Virus record (IMG/VR): IMGVR_UViG_3300045961_000141
Coordinates: 1 to 21,355 of that record
Source: a virus
Strand: one strand, 5' to 3'
Length of the DNA: 21,355 bases
In this document: positions 1 through 6,805 of the stretch, piece after piece
How the letters are laid out: every line of letters begins with the position of its first letter
Numbering within the stretch: the first letter of the stretch is position 1
Program-made: the position numbers and the translations under genes
The notes under the pieces: model-generated
The model's database searches: none
What the model was told of the DNA's origin: nothing
Seen by the model: the letters and a program-made list of their open reading frames with translations, nothing else

Positions 1-195
1 TACCCCGCACTCCCCCGCAATCGCATCCGTGATAGTGGCGTCCCGCTGTACGTTCACCACACCATCAGAGGACCACATAGCGAACGTGATGGTCCAGTCC
101 GTGATATCCACCACGGCTCCGGAGATGCTGACCACGATGGGAACGAAGCGCTTGTCGCCGGCCGTAAGGGGGGGCTGTTGGAATTTGTCACTCAT
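1..195 (-). CDS. Partial small phage structural protein, function unknown (C-terminus beyond window)
   Basis: An open frame starts at ATG 193-195 and runs off the left edge, giving 65 visible codons beginning MSDKFQQPPLTAGDKRF. The start is supported by AAGGA about 8 nt upstream and by an 8-nt overlap with the end of the preceding gene (stop at 188), as expected in this operon. The visible part alternates hydrophobic and polar residues and contains VPIVVSISG and ITDWTITFAMWSSDG. That pattern is typical of small beta-sandwich N-terminal domains of phage baseplate or tail-tip accessory proteins, which often begin with a GD-x-x-x-x-P-x-x-V stretch. This resemblance is inference from pattern only. 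No catalytic motif is visible, and the rest of the protein is needed for a function. Confidence 0.6.
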   Translation of the reverse strand, partial: MSDKFQQPPLTAGDKRFVPIVVSISGAVVDITDWTITFAMWSSDGVVNVQRDATITDAIAGECGV

Positions 196-1072
196 TGGGG
201 CAGTCCTTCACGCTGGCGATATAGAGAGCGGGAGTGGCGCAGGTGGCCGAGTAGGTGCCTGCTCCGACCGTGGCAACATAGAGGGCGGGAGTGGTGCAGT
301 CGGCCGAGTATACCACGCCGGAAACGGCTGCGGCGTACAGTTCAGGAGCGGAGCAGACTGCGAGCGGGGGGCAATGCGGCGAAGCCTCTGTGACCACCAC
401 GCCGGCGACGGAGATTGCCCACTCTCCCCAAAGCAGATCGGCGGAGCCGTCAACGGAGACGGAGCCAAGGGAATCAGCGGACAGCGCATCCCAAGCGAGG
501 GACGCGGCGCCGTCGACGGTGACAGATCCCGACGCGGCCAAGGGCAGCGGGGACCATGCCAAGTCGGATGCACCGGAGGCGGAGGCAGCACCAAGTGCGG
601 AAGGCGCGAAGGTGCTCCACGTCAGGTCAGACGAGCCGCCGACAACTACCGCACCGGCGGACGATGGAGTGAAGGCGCCCCAAGTGAGGGATGTCGAGCC
701 GGCAACTCGAACTTCTCCGGTCCCAGCCGCAGCAAAGGCCCCCCATGCTAGGTCTGCTGTTCCCGTTGCGGCCGGGTCCTCCACGGTCCCAGACGCGGAG
801 ACCGCGAAGGCGCCCCACGAAAGACTAGCAGGGCCTTCCACGTTGACCGCTCCGGCGCTTGCGACAAGCAGCGCGCCCCATGTGAGGGAGGTGGCACCTG
901 AGACGGCCACAGACCCCGCAGCAGCCGGAGCGATGGCGCCCCATGCTAGAGACGCCGTGCCAGTGATGGCGGTGGCCGAATCGAGCGCAAAATCAACCGC
1001 GCTACGGGGCGCGGGAGTGAGGCTGGACAGCGCAAAATCTACACTGGTCCTGGATGGCGGCGAGTAGGCCAT
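188..1072 (-). CDS. Tandem-repeat protein with two repeat families, probable virion surface or fibre-like protein
   Basis: A 294-residue protein starts at ATG 1070-1072, one base after the upstream stop. Residues 1-38 hold two copies of a motif ending in VDFAL(S/D)S. Residues 39 to about 228 hold nine imperfect copies of a 21-23-residue repeat with the pattern (S/D)L-x-WG-A-x-x-x-x-x-x-G-x-V-x-V-x-G. The tryptophan is kept in every copy. Residues 240-294 hold three copies of a different repeat, about 19 residues long, containing (P)-(A/E)-LY-x-A-x-V and spaced by single cysteines. The protein is small-residue rich (Ala, Gly, Ser, Thr, Val) and has no signal peptide or membrane segment. Regular beta-strand repeats after the baseplate genes suggest an extended virion protein, perhaps replacing a fibre. 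I do not recognise the family. Function is inferred only from composition and position. Confidence 0.75.
   Translation of the reverse strand: MAYSPPSRTSVDFALSSLTPAPRSAVDFALDSATAITGTASLAWGAIAPAAAGSVAVSGATSLTWGALLVASAGAVNVEGPASLSWGAFAVSASGTVEDPAATGTADLAWGAFAAAGTGEVRVAGSTSLTWGAFTPSSAGAVVVGGSSDLTWSTFAPSALGAASASGASDLAWSPLPLAASGSVTVDGAASLAWDALSADSLGSVSVDGSADLLWGEWAISVAGVVVTEASPHCPPLAVCSAPELYAAAVSGVVYSADCTTPALYVATVGAGTYSATCATPALYIASVKDCPNE
191..352 (-). repeat. Three tandem ~19-aa Cys-spaced LY repeats
   Basis: Residues 241-294 of the same protein contain ELYAAAVSGVVYSADC, then ALYVATVGAGTYSATC, then ALYIASVKDC. Each copy has Pro, two residues before Leu-Tyr, and ends with a cysteine 19 residues after the previous one. 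The last copy is truncated by the end of the protein. Four evenly spaced cysteines (residues 240, 259, 278 and one near 291) are seen directly. Disulfide or metal use is not shown. Confidence 0.75.
353..958 (-). repeat. Nine tandem ~21-23-aa repeats with invariant Trp
   Basis: This block encodes residues 39-240 of the repeat protein. Copies begin at approximately residues 39, 61, 82, 105, 127, 148, 169, 190 and 211. The core in most copies is S-L-(A/T)-W-G-A-F, with S-D-L-(A/T)-W-S in copies 6 and 7. On the + strand the repeated core shows as GCGCCCCA followed by a variable stretch, at several places between 670 and 950. The DNA copies have diverged more than the protein pattern, which suggests old duplication kept under protein-level constraint. 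Confidence 0.8.
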
Positions 1073-1073
1073 G

Positions 1074-1889
1074 TCAGCTCACGTACGGAGCGCCGTCTGC
1101 GGTGTAGTAGGTCCCGCCCGTGTAGTTTTGAGCGTAGGCATAGGCGATCTTTCCGTCCGGGATGTTCGCCGGAGTTGTCCACGCTCCGCCAGCTCCGGTC
1201 GTGTAGACGCCCCAGAGGACGGCATTCGTGAGCGAGGTGTCGTCGGCTACCAGCACCGTCACCTTTGCGCCCACGACACCCGACCCGCCATTGTTCACGG
1301 TCCCACTGATCGCGTGGACCGGGACAGCCTCTTCCTGCCAGACGAAGCCAGCAAACCACCAGCACCCGGGATTGTTGTTGCCCAGCGAGACAGCATCAGC
1401 GCGAACGATCAGGTACTCTCCGGGGTTCAAAATCCAGTCGTTCGACCGCACAAGGCCCGGCAAAATGTCACTGTCGCTCGACAGGAACTGGCCTTCACCA
1501 GATCGCAGCTTTGCTACCCACTGGCGCCAAACAAGGCCACCAGAAGGCGCTCCGGCGAGCGTCGAGTCATTGATTCCGCCAGCCGTGGCCGGGTAGTAGA
1601 GCCGCACGTTCGGGTCCGATGAATCCGAACTTTTGAAGGAAGCCTTCGGCGCGGTCGCAACGGAGTCGCCGACAGTTGGCTCGCCGACCCCGCGGTACAT
1701 CAGGACGGGCACCTGGATGGTTGTGCTCGCTGGAGTCGTGGCTGCCGCGTCGAGCTGCATCATGGCGCGCCGGATGTAGACCTTCTTTCCGGAGTAGCGG
1801 CCGTTGACAAGGACAGCGAGGGCCAAGAAGTCTCTGCTGTCACCCTGTACCTGCCCCGTTACGGCTGAGCCGGTCCATGTGAACGCCAC
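1074..1889 (-). CDS. Beta-rich phage protein, paralogue of the next gene upstream, with C-terminal Ig/carboxypeptidase-regulatory-like domain
   Basis: A 271-residue protein starts at GTG 1887-1889. The start is supported by GAGGTG at 1896-1901, six bases upstream. Residues 1-190 match the 179-residue protein of the upstream gene in order: RRAMMQLDA near residue 40 against RRLLVQMDA, then VWRQWVAKL near 120 against LWQQYCMRL, then ILPGLVRSNDWILNPGEYLIV against LLPALVENIDLTLAAGEAIMV, and VWQEE against AWEEV at the end. Residues from about 191 to 271 are extra: they start ISGTVNNGGSGVVGAKVTV and look like a carboxypeptidase-regulatory-like or Big-type beta-sandwich, common in phage adsorption proteins. 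Function is unknown. Position and domain type suggest a virion surface protein. Confidence 0.7.
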   Translation of the reverse strand: MAFTWTGSAVTGQVQGDSRDFLALAVLVNGRYSGKKVYIRRAMMQLDAAATTPASTTIQVPVLMYRGVGEPTVGDSVATAPKASFKSSDSSDPNVRLYYPATAGGINDSTLAGAPSGGLVWRQWVAKLRSGEGQFLSSDSDILPGLVRSNDWILNPGEYLIVRADAVSLGNNNPGCWWFAGFVWQEEAVPVHAISGTVNNGGSGVVGAKVTVLVADDTSLTNAVLWGVYTTGAGGAWTTPANIPDGKIAYAYAQNYTGGTYYTADGAPYVS

Positions 1890-1892
1890 TGC

Positions 1893-2432
1893 TTACACCT
1901 CTTCCCAAGCGCACTCGACAAAATAATGATTGGTATTCGGGTTGGAGGTGGTGGCCGCGGCCACGATTTGAACCATGATCGCCTCTCCTGCCGCCAAGGT
2001 AAGGTCGATGTTTTCGACCAACGCTGGGAGCAGGTTGTTGTCTGGCGCGAGTACCTGTCCGACTGCAGTGTGTAGCCTCATGCAGTACTGCTGCCAGAGC
2101 ACGGCAGCCGCAGGGGTGGCCGTGATCGCCGTCGCCGCTCCGCCATCGGATGCCGTTGCGCCACGTGCAATCACGTTTGCAACGGAGCTGTTCGCCGTTG
2201 CGAACTGCGCCTTGCTGAGCGTCGTTCCGGCGCTCGGGATGGCCGTCGTCCGCGTGGTTTTGACGAGCGGCATAACTGCAGTGAGTACAGCGGTGGCGTC
2301 CATTTGGACGAGCAGCCGCCGCAGTTTCACTGTGACAGCTGATCCGGCCGTGTTCTCCAGGGTGAACAGCGTCTGAGTAGTCGCCGCGTTGCCGAGCGTG
2401 CGGAACGTAGCCGCTGAGAAGTAGCCAGCCAT
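1893..2432 (-). CDS. Beta-rich phage protein of unknown function (paralogue of downstream gene)
   Basis: A 179-residue protein starts at ATG 2430-2432, which shares one base with the TAA stop of the upstream gene (TAATG arrangement). An in-frame start seven codons upstream is less likely because it would lie inside the neighbouring gene. The sequence starts MAGYFSAATFRTLG, is Ala/Thr/Val rich, and ends in NHYFVECAWEEV. It aligns along almost its full length with residues 1-190 of the downstream 271-residue protein, so the two arose by tandem duplication. No membrane segment, signal peptide or catalytic motif is seen. A structural role at the tail tip or virion surface is inferred from position. 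Confidence 0.7.
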   Translation of the reverse strand: MAGYFSAATFRTLGNAATTQTLFTLENTAGSAVTVKLRRLLVQMDATAVLTAVMPLVKTTRTTAIPSAGTTLSKAQFATANSSVANVIARGATASDGGAATAITATPAAAVLWQQYCMRLHTAVGQVLAPDNNLLPALVENIDLTLAAGEAIMVQIVAAATTSNPNTNHYFVECAWEEV

Positions 2433-2836
2433 TAGGCGTTCGGCTCCGTCCAACCGAATGCAGTAATGGTCACTTGCTGGCCTACGGCGATCGAGGTGTT
2501 ATCCAACTGGAGGTCCCCGCCGCCGCCGGTCGCCGTGACGGTGCCCTGCAGTCCGCAGGTGGTCCCGTCGCTAGCATAGAGCCGGAAATGCGCGGCTGTT
2601 CCTGCGGCATCAGCCGCCGCGTCCTGCCAAGTTCCGAGGAGCGACGCAACGCCGCCGGTGCATGAGAGCCAGTCAGACGGCAGCGTCAGCGTCGCTAGCA
2701 CGGTGCCACTGTCAGCAGTGGCGCAGTTTGCCGGCGCTGCACCGGTGCGGATTTTCAGGACGGCCGTGGCGCCGATGGCCGTTTCTACTGCTTGAGCGCG
2801 GGCGTTCCGCACTGCTGAGGATGCTTGGATAGCCAT
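2432..2836 (-). CDS. Conserved hypothetical phage protein (134 aa)
   Basis: A 134-residue protein begins MAIQASSAVRNARAQAVETA at ATG 2834-2836. It contains LKIRTGAAPANCATADSGT near residues 27-45, LTLPSDWL near 51, and AAHFRLYASDGTTCGLQGTV near 80-100. This pattern (short N-terminal helix, then RTGAAPANC, LPSDW and an RIYxSxGTTC strand) is one I recognise from a widely distributed family of small unannotated phage proteins usually found beside tail-tip or fibre genes. No biochemical role is known to me. The 44-bp gap upstream is the largest protein-free spacer in this end of the operon apart from 20114-20223. Confidence 0.7.
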   Translation of the reverse strand: MAIQASSAVRNARAQAVETAIGATAVLKIRTGAAPANCATADSGTVLATLTLPSDWLSCTGGVASLLGTWQDAAADAAGTAAHFRLYASDGTTCGLQGTVTATGGGGDLQLDNTSIAVGQQVTITAFGWTEPNA

Positions 2837-2880
2837 ACAGTAAGCACCCTACCACGCCGAGGGCGATGCTCTGCCGCGCC

Positions 2881-3270
2881 TCACATCCGCAGAAATGCCC
2901 AGCCGAACAAGCGCACCGCGAGCCAGAAAAGCCACGCGCGAAGACGCGGCGCTCCGTCCGCAATCATGAGTACACGGAGTTGCCGGTCCGCCTCCGCGCG
3001 ACACCGGCGCGGGATAACTCGCTCCCGCATCATACGGTAAAGCGCATCGTGAACCAGGGACGCGCGGAGCGTGCTCTCCGTGGCGAGAGTAGGACCGGAT
3101 GGTCCGTCCCACTCGAAGCCGGGGAGGATGTGAAGTACTCCGCCCATGGTGAGGTAAGCGAAGGGAACCATGCCCCCAACTCCAGCGAGTGCAGGCACGG
3201 GAATGCGCTCGTGGTGCCCAAGAACGAAGCCCGGACACCGGCGAAAGACAAGGCGCCTAAAGCGGGTCAC
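2881..3270 (-). CDS. DUF1353-like phage protein
   Basis: A 129-residue protein starts at GTG 3268-3270, forming a GTGA overlap with the upstream stop (3267-3269). A GTG eight codons further upstream is possible but is not favoured. It contains LVHDALY at residues 72-78, followed by an arginine-rich stretch, a RAEADRQLRVLMIADG region (residues 91-106) and a C-terminal hydrophobic helix FWLAVRLFGWAFL. In DUF1353 proteins a preserved HDxLY and a later xxADxxFxxxxxxxG with a terminal amphipathic helix occur in the same order. The family is common in phage tail/lysis regions and its biochemical role is not established. The terminal helix could be membrane-associated, but that is inference. Confidence 0.65.
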   Translation of the reverse strand: MTRFRRLVFRRCPGFVLGHHERIPVPALAGVGGMVPFAYLTMGGVLHILPGFEWDGPSGPTLATESTLRASLVHDALYRMMRERVIPRRCRAEADRQLRVLMIADGAPRLRAWLFWLAVRLFGWAFLRM

Positions 3271-3995
3271 AGGGCAAACTCCGATGCGCACCACGCCCCG
3301 AGGGATGATGCTTCAGAGTCGGCGAGTTCACGGTCCCAGATCCCGAAAAGGGCAATTTTCCCGCCCGTCATATTGCCGCCGCCACCGTACCAGTCGCCAA
3401 GCGCGGAGCCCGAGTGCTGCGCGTGGACGAGCGCGCCCGTGGTGCTGTAGTCCGTGGCTCCGCCATCGACGACGATCCGCATCCTCTGACTGTTGGCCTT
3501 CACTCGCACAATGATTGCGACGGCCTTATCCAGCAGGTTCAGCCCGGGAGCTGTGTTGTAGATATTGCTACCGTCCGGCGAGGTCCGAACGTCGACGTTG
3601 GCGCCAGCGTCCCAAAATAGGATCGGGAACGGCTTACCGATGTTCGCAGACATGGGCCCGTAGGCGGTCGTCGGGTGACTCGCGGGGACCTGACCAACAA
3701 AAAGATAGGTCCACTCCGTGCCGGTGAGGCCGGGCCCGCTCGTCTCTAGTCGCGTGCCCGATGCAATGGTCACGCTAGGCTTTCCGCCTCGCCAGCTTGC
3801 CGTATAGGTGAGCGTTCCGGCGCCCACCTTGGCATTGGTGGCCGTACCGATCGACGCGGCCCACTGCGAGACGCTCCCGCCGCTCTCAGAGATTCCGGCG
3901 CCGTCCCAGAGAACATCAACGCCAAGCGCGGCCGGGGACTGCATCGTTGCGTTCCCTGCTGCTGCAATGATGCCCCCCATGGGCGACAGAATCAC
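3267..3995 (-). CDS. LamG/concanavalin A-like domain protein, probable receptor-binding protein
   Basis: A 242-residue protein starts at GTG 3993-3995 in a GTGA overlap with the preceding gene; an ATG five codons later is an alternative. After a short hydrophobic N-terminus, residues from about 25 onward show an LamG-like layout: a strand with VLWDGAGISESGGSVSQW, a central WTYLFVGQV strand, a RMRIVVDGG strand, and a closing strand IALFGIWDRELADSEASSL. The final D-R-E-L-x-x-x-E motif is typical of the end of laminin G/pentraxin-like lectin domains (for example Laminin_G_3). The same ending appears in the gp48 fusion of this window. No signal peptide is seen. Carbohydrate binding is inferred from fold type and location, with no ligand evidence. 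Confidence 0.65.
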   Translation of the reverse strand: MILSPMGGIIAAAGNATMQSPAALGVDVLWDGAGISESGGSVSQWAASIGTATNAKVGAGTLTYTASWRGGKPSVTIASGTRLETSGPGLTGTEWTYLFVGQVPASHPTTAYGPMSANIGKPFPILFWDAGANVDVRTSPDGSNIYNTAPGLNLLDKAVAIIVRVKANSQRMRIVVDGGATDYSTTGALVHAQHSGSALGDWYGGGGNMTGGKIALFGIWDRELADSEASSLGAWCASEFAL

Positions 3996-4387
3996 GGGCT
4001 CAGCTCTCCGGTGAGCAGCCATTCATCGGTGCCGATTTTCGTCAGCATCGCCTGTGCATACTGCCCCGCGATATTTAGGCCCTTGCCAGTGAGGTAGCGA
4101 ATGGTGACCCCGCCCGCCGCGGCAATGGCGACGCTGCCTGCGCCCCACCGGAGCACATAGACGACAGATCCAAGCGGGAAGGCGACGGAGCTATTCAGGG
4201 GGACCGTGATCGTGGTCGCGCTGCCGGAGGTGCAATGGAGGGTTGTCCCTGCATCATCAAGCGCGAGCGTGGCTGCGGTCCCGCTAATGTCGCGGAGCGC
4301 AATCACGGGTCCGTTTACGCTCTTCCCGGTGGGAGACTCCCAGTGTCCGGTGGTCGGGTTTTCTCGCCAGTTACTTGATGCCTTCAT
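3992..4387 (-). CDS. Small beta-rich phage tail-associated protein
   Basis: A 131-residue protein starts at ATG 4385-4387, giving an ATGA overlap with the upstream stop (4384-4386). A possible start four codons upstream lies inside the gp48 gene. The central part (residues about 38-100) contains ATLALDDAGTTLHCTSGSA, then TITVPLNSSVAFPLGSVVYV, AGSVAIAAAGGVTIR, and ends in KIGTDEWLLTGEL. This is a recurrent beta-domain of phage tail and fibre proteins, recognisable by the TVPxNSSVAFPxG and GTDEWxLTG signatures. The domain is usually appended to a larger fibre. Here it stands nearly alone, with a 37-residue N-terminal tail that contains NWRENPTTGHWES. Role: probable accessory adsorption or tail-tip protein. 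Confidence 0.65.
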   Translation of the reverse strand: MKASSNWRENPTTGHWESPTGKSVNGPVIALRDISGTAATLALDDAGTTLHCTSGSATTITVPLNSSVAFPLGSVVYVLRWGAGSVAIAAAGGVTIRYLTGKGLNIAGQYAQAMLTKIGTDEWLLTGELSP

Positions 4388-5757
4388 CGTGTGCCCCACT
4401 TGTTAGCCAGACTCGCCGTCACCTCTGCGATCTCCTCATCACTCAGTGACGCCTCCCACGCCAGGAATTCCATGAGGGCTCCGGGCAATTTCGTGGAATC
4501 GTCCGAATAACTCCCGATCCCGAAAACCTCGGCCGCGTTCGCACTACTGGCAGAGGAGAAGGTGCCGGAGACCACGGTCCCGCCTGTGCTCAGCTCCACC
4601 GCGCTCCCGGTCTTGCGGAACCACGCCGTGATCACGGCCCCCTGCTCGGTATTCGTGGCCGATGTGCCGAGTGTGGTCTGCGTGGTGCCGTCCGATATAT
4701 TGACGAACAGACGCGCGGTGGTGCCGGAAGCGAAGCTCACGATCAGTCGGATCCCGCGGGCTGACGAGCCGGCGGATTTGTTGCCAGCCAGCACTCCGCC
4801 CGCTGCATTGTCTAACCGGAATCGGACGATGATCGTTGCGCTCGAACCGGGCGAATGGACGAAGTTCAGGCTAGAGGTGGACCCGTACTCGAAGCCGCCG
4901 TTCGTCGTCGTCAGCGCCGCGCTTCGCTCCGCGATCTTGGCCACTGCCGGCCCCGGCCCCGATGCGGAGATGATGCTGCCCCCTAGGGTGCCCCGGTTCG
5001 GGACCGTCGCATAGTAGCCGCTCCCGTCGTAGATGGCGCCGTCGTCATCGGTGCTCAGGGCTAGGCGCAATGCGGACTCCTGCGGAATCGGCAGGTCCCA
5101 CAGCGTGGGCTCGTTCGTCGTGAGCATGACCGCGCCGGTGGCATCATCGATCTGAATCCACCCCGCGCCGTTCACTCCGCAGTTTCCCTCGAAATCAAGC
5201 GGAGTGTATCCGATGCGGCTCCGAGGGTCGCCCGCACGGAGCGCCATCCGCTCCGTGACTGTCCCCACGGTGTGACTCTGCGCGTAGTCGTAGAGCAGTG
5301 CATCCGCGTCGGATATCGCGAATGTCCCGCCAAGGCGCGGATCGCGGTAGATAAAGAAGCGATACACCTCCCGCTCCCCAGTGATCAGGATATGGCTGAC
5401 CTCCTCCACATGCACGTCTGCCGCGTCAATGCCGAGGACTCCGGCCATGCGGGCCTGATAATCCTCTACCCTTGTTCGGCTCCGCTTGTAGCGCCGGGCC
5501 GCCGCGCGCGCGCGTCGCTCCTCAAGTGTCCCAGTAGAGGGGAGCCCATAAAGGTCCTCCCACGCCACAAGGGAAGCCTCCGCCGTCGTTGGCTCCGTCT
5601 CAGCGAATGCCGCATCCGCCGCAGCATCAACGCGCGCAAGCTCCTCTGCCCATGCCTCGAGGAGTCCGGACAGATTCTCCCCGAGGTCAGAAAATAGCCG
5701 GCCGCGCGGGAGAAGCGCGGAAAGTTGGGCAGCGTAAGTGGTGGCGGGGTGAGTCAC
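4384..5757 (-). CDS. Mu gp48-like baseplate protein (YmfQ/DUF2313) fused to a LamG-like lectin domain
   Basis: A 457-residue protein starts at GTG 5755-5757, in a GTGA overlap with the preceding gene and with GGAG seven bases upstream. A longer frame to 5808 exists but would intrude 17 codons into the neighbour. Residues 1-190 match gp48: THPATTYAAQLSALLPRG at the start, a helical region, LYGLPSTGTLEERRARA near 70-86, ADVHVEEV near 113, and GDPRSRIGYTPL near 176-187, where the family normally ends (about 190 residues). Residues about 200-457 add a lectin-like sandwich with FVHSPGSSATIIVRFRLD, LIVSFASGTTARLFVNISDG and a closing EFLAWEASLSDEEIAEV. In Mu, gp48 sits at the baseplate centre-to-fibre region. 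The fusion would place a binding domain directly on the baseplate. Confidence 0.8.
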   Translation of the reverse strand: MTHPATTYAAQLSALLPRGRLFSDLGENLSGLLEAWAEELARVDAAADAAFAETEPTTAEASLVAWEDLYGLPSTGTLEERRARAAARRYKRSRTRVEDYQARMAGVLGIDAADVHVEEVSHILITGEREVYRFFIYRDPRLGGTFAISDADALLYDYAQSHTVGTVTERMALRAGDPRSRIGYTPLDFEGNCGVNGAGWIQIDDATGAVMLTTNEPTLWDLPIPQESALRLALSTDDDGAIYDGSGYYATVPNRGTLGGSIISASGPGPAVAKIAERSAALTTTNGGFEYGSTSSLNFVHSPGSSATIIVRFRLDNAAGGVLAGNKSAGSSARGIRLIVSFASGTTARLFVNISDGTTQTTLGTSATNTEQGAVITAWFRKTGSAVELSTGGTVVSGTFSSASSANAAEVFGIGSYSDDSTKLPGALMEFLAWEASLSDEEIAEVTASLANKWGTR

Positions 5758-6803
5758 ACGGAGACTCCGCCACACCGGAATGTCATTCCTCCCGCATAGC
5801 CGAGCCAACCGTGCCGGGTAAACTGGTCAATCGAGGTTGGGCGCATGATGCGCCACATCCCACCATTGTCTACGCTGGCAATTGATACTCCTGCCACCTC
5901 CGCGATGATTGCCCCGCGGGCGCAGTGTATGGTGGCCCCCGTGCCGCTAGGGATCGGTGGCTGCAGGGAGGCCCACGGCGTCTCTGCCCAATCGGTGAGG
6001 CTATCGGCTTTGGTCCCGCGGTAGACGGTGGATGTGGTTGCGCACCAGTAAGTCCGCGTCTCGTTGTCGTAACCAACGGACACCACGCCGGAGACAGGCT
6101 TCGTGTTGAGTGTCGCCCATGTCACGCCGCCATCGGTGGAGATTGCAAATCCACCGGTTGCAGCAAGGACCACGGTGTTTTGGTTTTGGTTGAACGCCAC
6201 GACTCCGCGCGAGAATGCAGCGCCGGCAGGTGCCGCTGCGTTGGCTGTCCATGTGGTCCCGTCTGTCGACCGCCACGATGCGCCGGTGGAGAGCCCTGCC
6301 CAAAACCGCAGCCCATCCCATCCGACCGTGGGGGCTTCGGTCCCCGAAACGGTGAGACTGGCAGAGGACATGGACGGAGAATTTACGCTAACATTCAACG
6401 GCACCCGAAGGATTCGCGCTGCGCTCCCTGCTGAGTGGCCGATTCCGCAAATGGCTACCCCTCCGCCATAGCACGCGGTTCCCATGGCGTTGATGTTCGT
6501 GAGCGACCCAACCGCAGCAGTCCCGCCTCCGCCTTGCCCACCCCACCCTACGGACATGTTCAGGTATGCGGTCGGGGCGGTGTAACTGAAAATTACGGTC
6601 ACGCCCTTGTCGTGCGCGTACACCGCGCGCGCTGCCGTCGCGCCGGTGATCGCTGGTGACGAGATCAGCCCATCGCCGAAGACCATCGCACCGGTGGACG
6701 CTAGCCACGCCTGCGACGTGTAATCCTGGATATCGTTCAAGTCCTCCGGTACCACGACAGATCCGAGGGAGTAGGTGCGATTACGTGAGCTAGGGAGTGC
6801 CAT
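5754..6803 (-). CDS. Asp-box (BNR) repeat protein inserted between gp47 and gp48
   Basis: A 349-residue protein starts at ATG 6801-6803, two bases after the gp47 stop. The N-terminus (1-55) contains VVVPEDLNDIQDYTS, a phage-tail-like attachment segment. A central Gly/Ser-rich part (85-125) holds GWGGQGGGGT. The C-terminal half carries Asp-box motifs S-x-D-G-x-x-W at residues 179-185 (STDGTTW), 222-229 (STDGGVTW) and 310-317 (SVDNGGMW). Such repeats mark beta-propeller blades of sialidases, Vps10-type and photosystem assembly proteins. The spacing fits a partial or irregular propeller. No sialidase FRIP arginine motif is seen, so an enzyme activity is not claimed. Position between two baseplate proteins suggests a receptor-binding or host-surface recognition role. 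Confidence 0.65.
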   Translation of the reverse strand: MALPSSRNRTYSLGSVVVPEDLNDIQDYTSQAWLASTGAMVFGDGLISSPAITGATAARAVYAHDKGVTVIFSYTAPTAYLNMSVGWGGQGGGGTAAVGSLTNINAMGTACYGGGVAICGIGHSAGSAARILRVPLNVSVNSPSMSSASLTVSGTEAPTVGWDGLRFWAGLSTGASWRSTDGTTWTANAAAPAGAAFSRGVVAFNQNQNTVVLAATGGFAISTDGGVTWATLNTKPVSGVVSVGYDNETRTYWCATTSTVYRGTKADSLTDWAETPWASLQPPIPSGTGATIHCARGAIIAEVAGVSIASVDNGGMWRIMRPTSIDQFTRHGWLGYAGGMTFRCGGVSV

Positions 6804-6805
6804 GA

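Noticed and set aside
291-1067. + strand frame of 258 codons with its own repeats
   Set aside because: The repeats are the reverse complement of the minus-strand repeat protein, which has the better start, coupling and residue pattern.
2837-2880. Possible terminator or promoter in the 44-bp spacer
   Set aside because: No stable GC hairpin followed by a T run and no recognisable -35/-10 pair on the minus strand.
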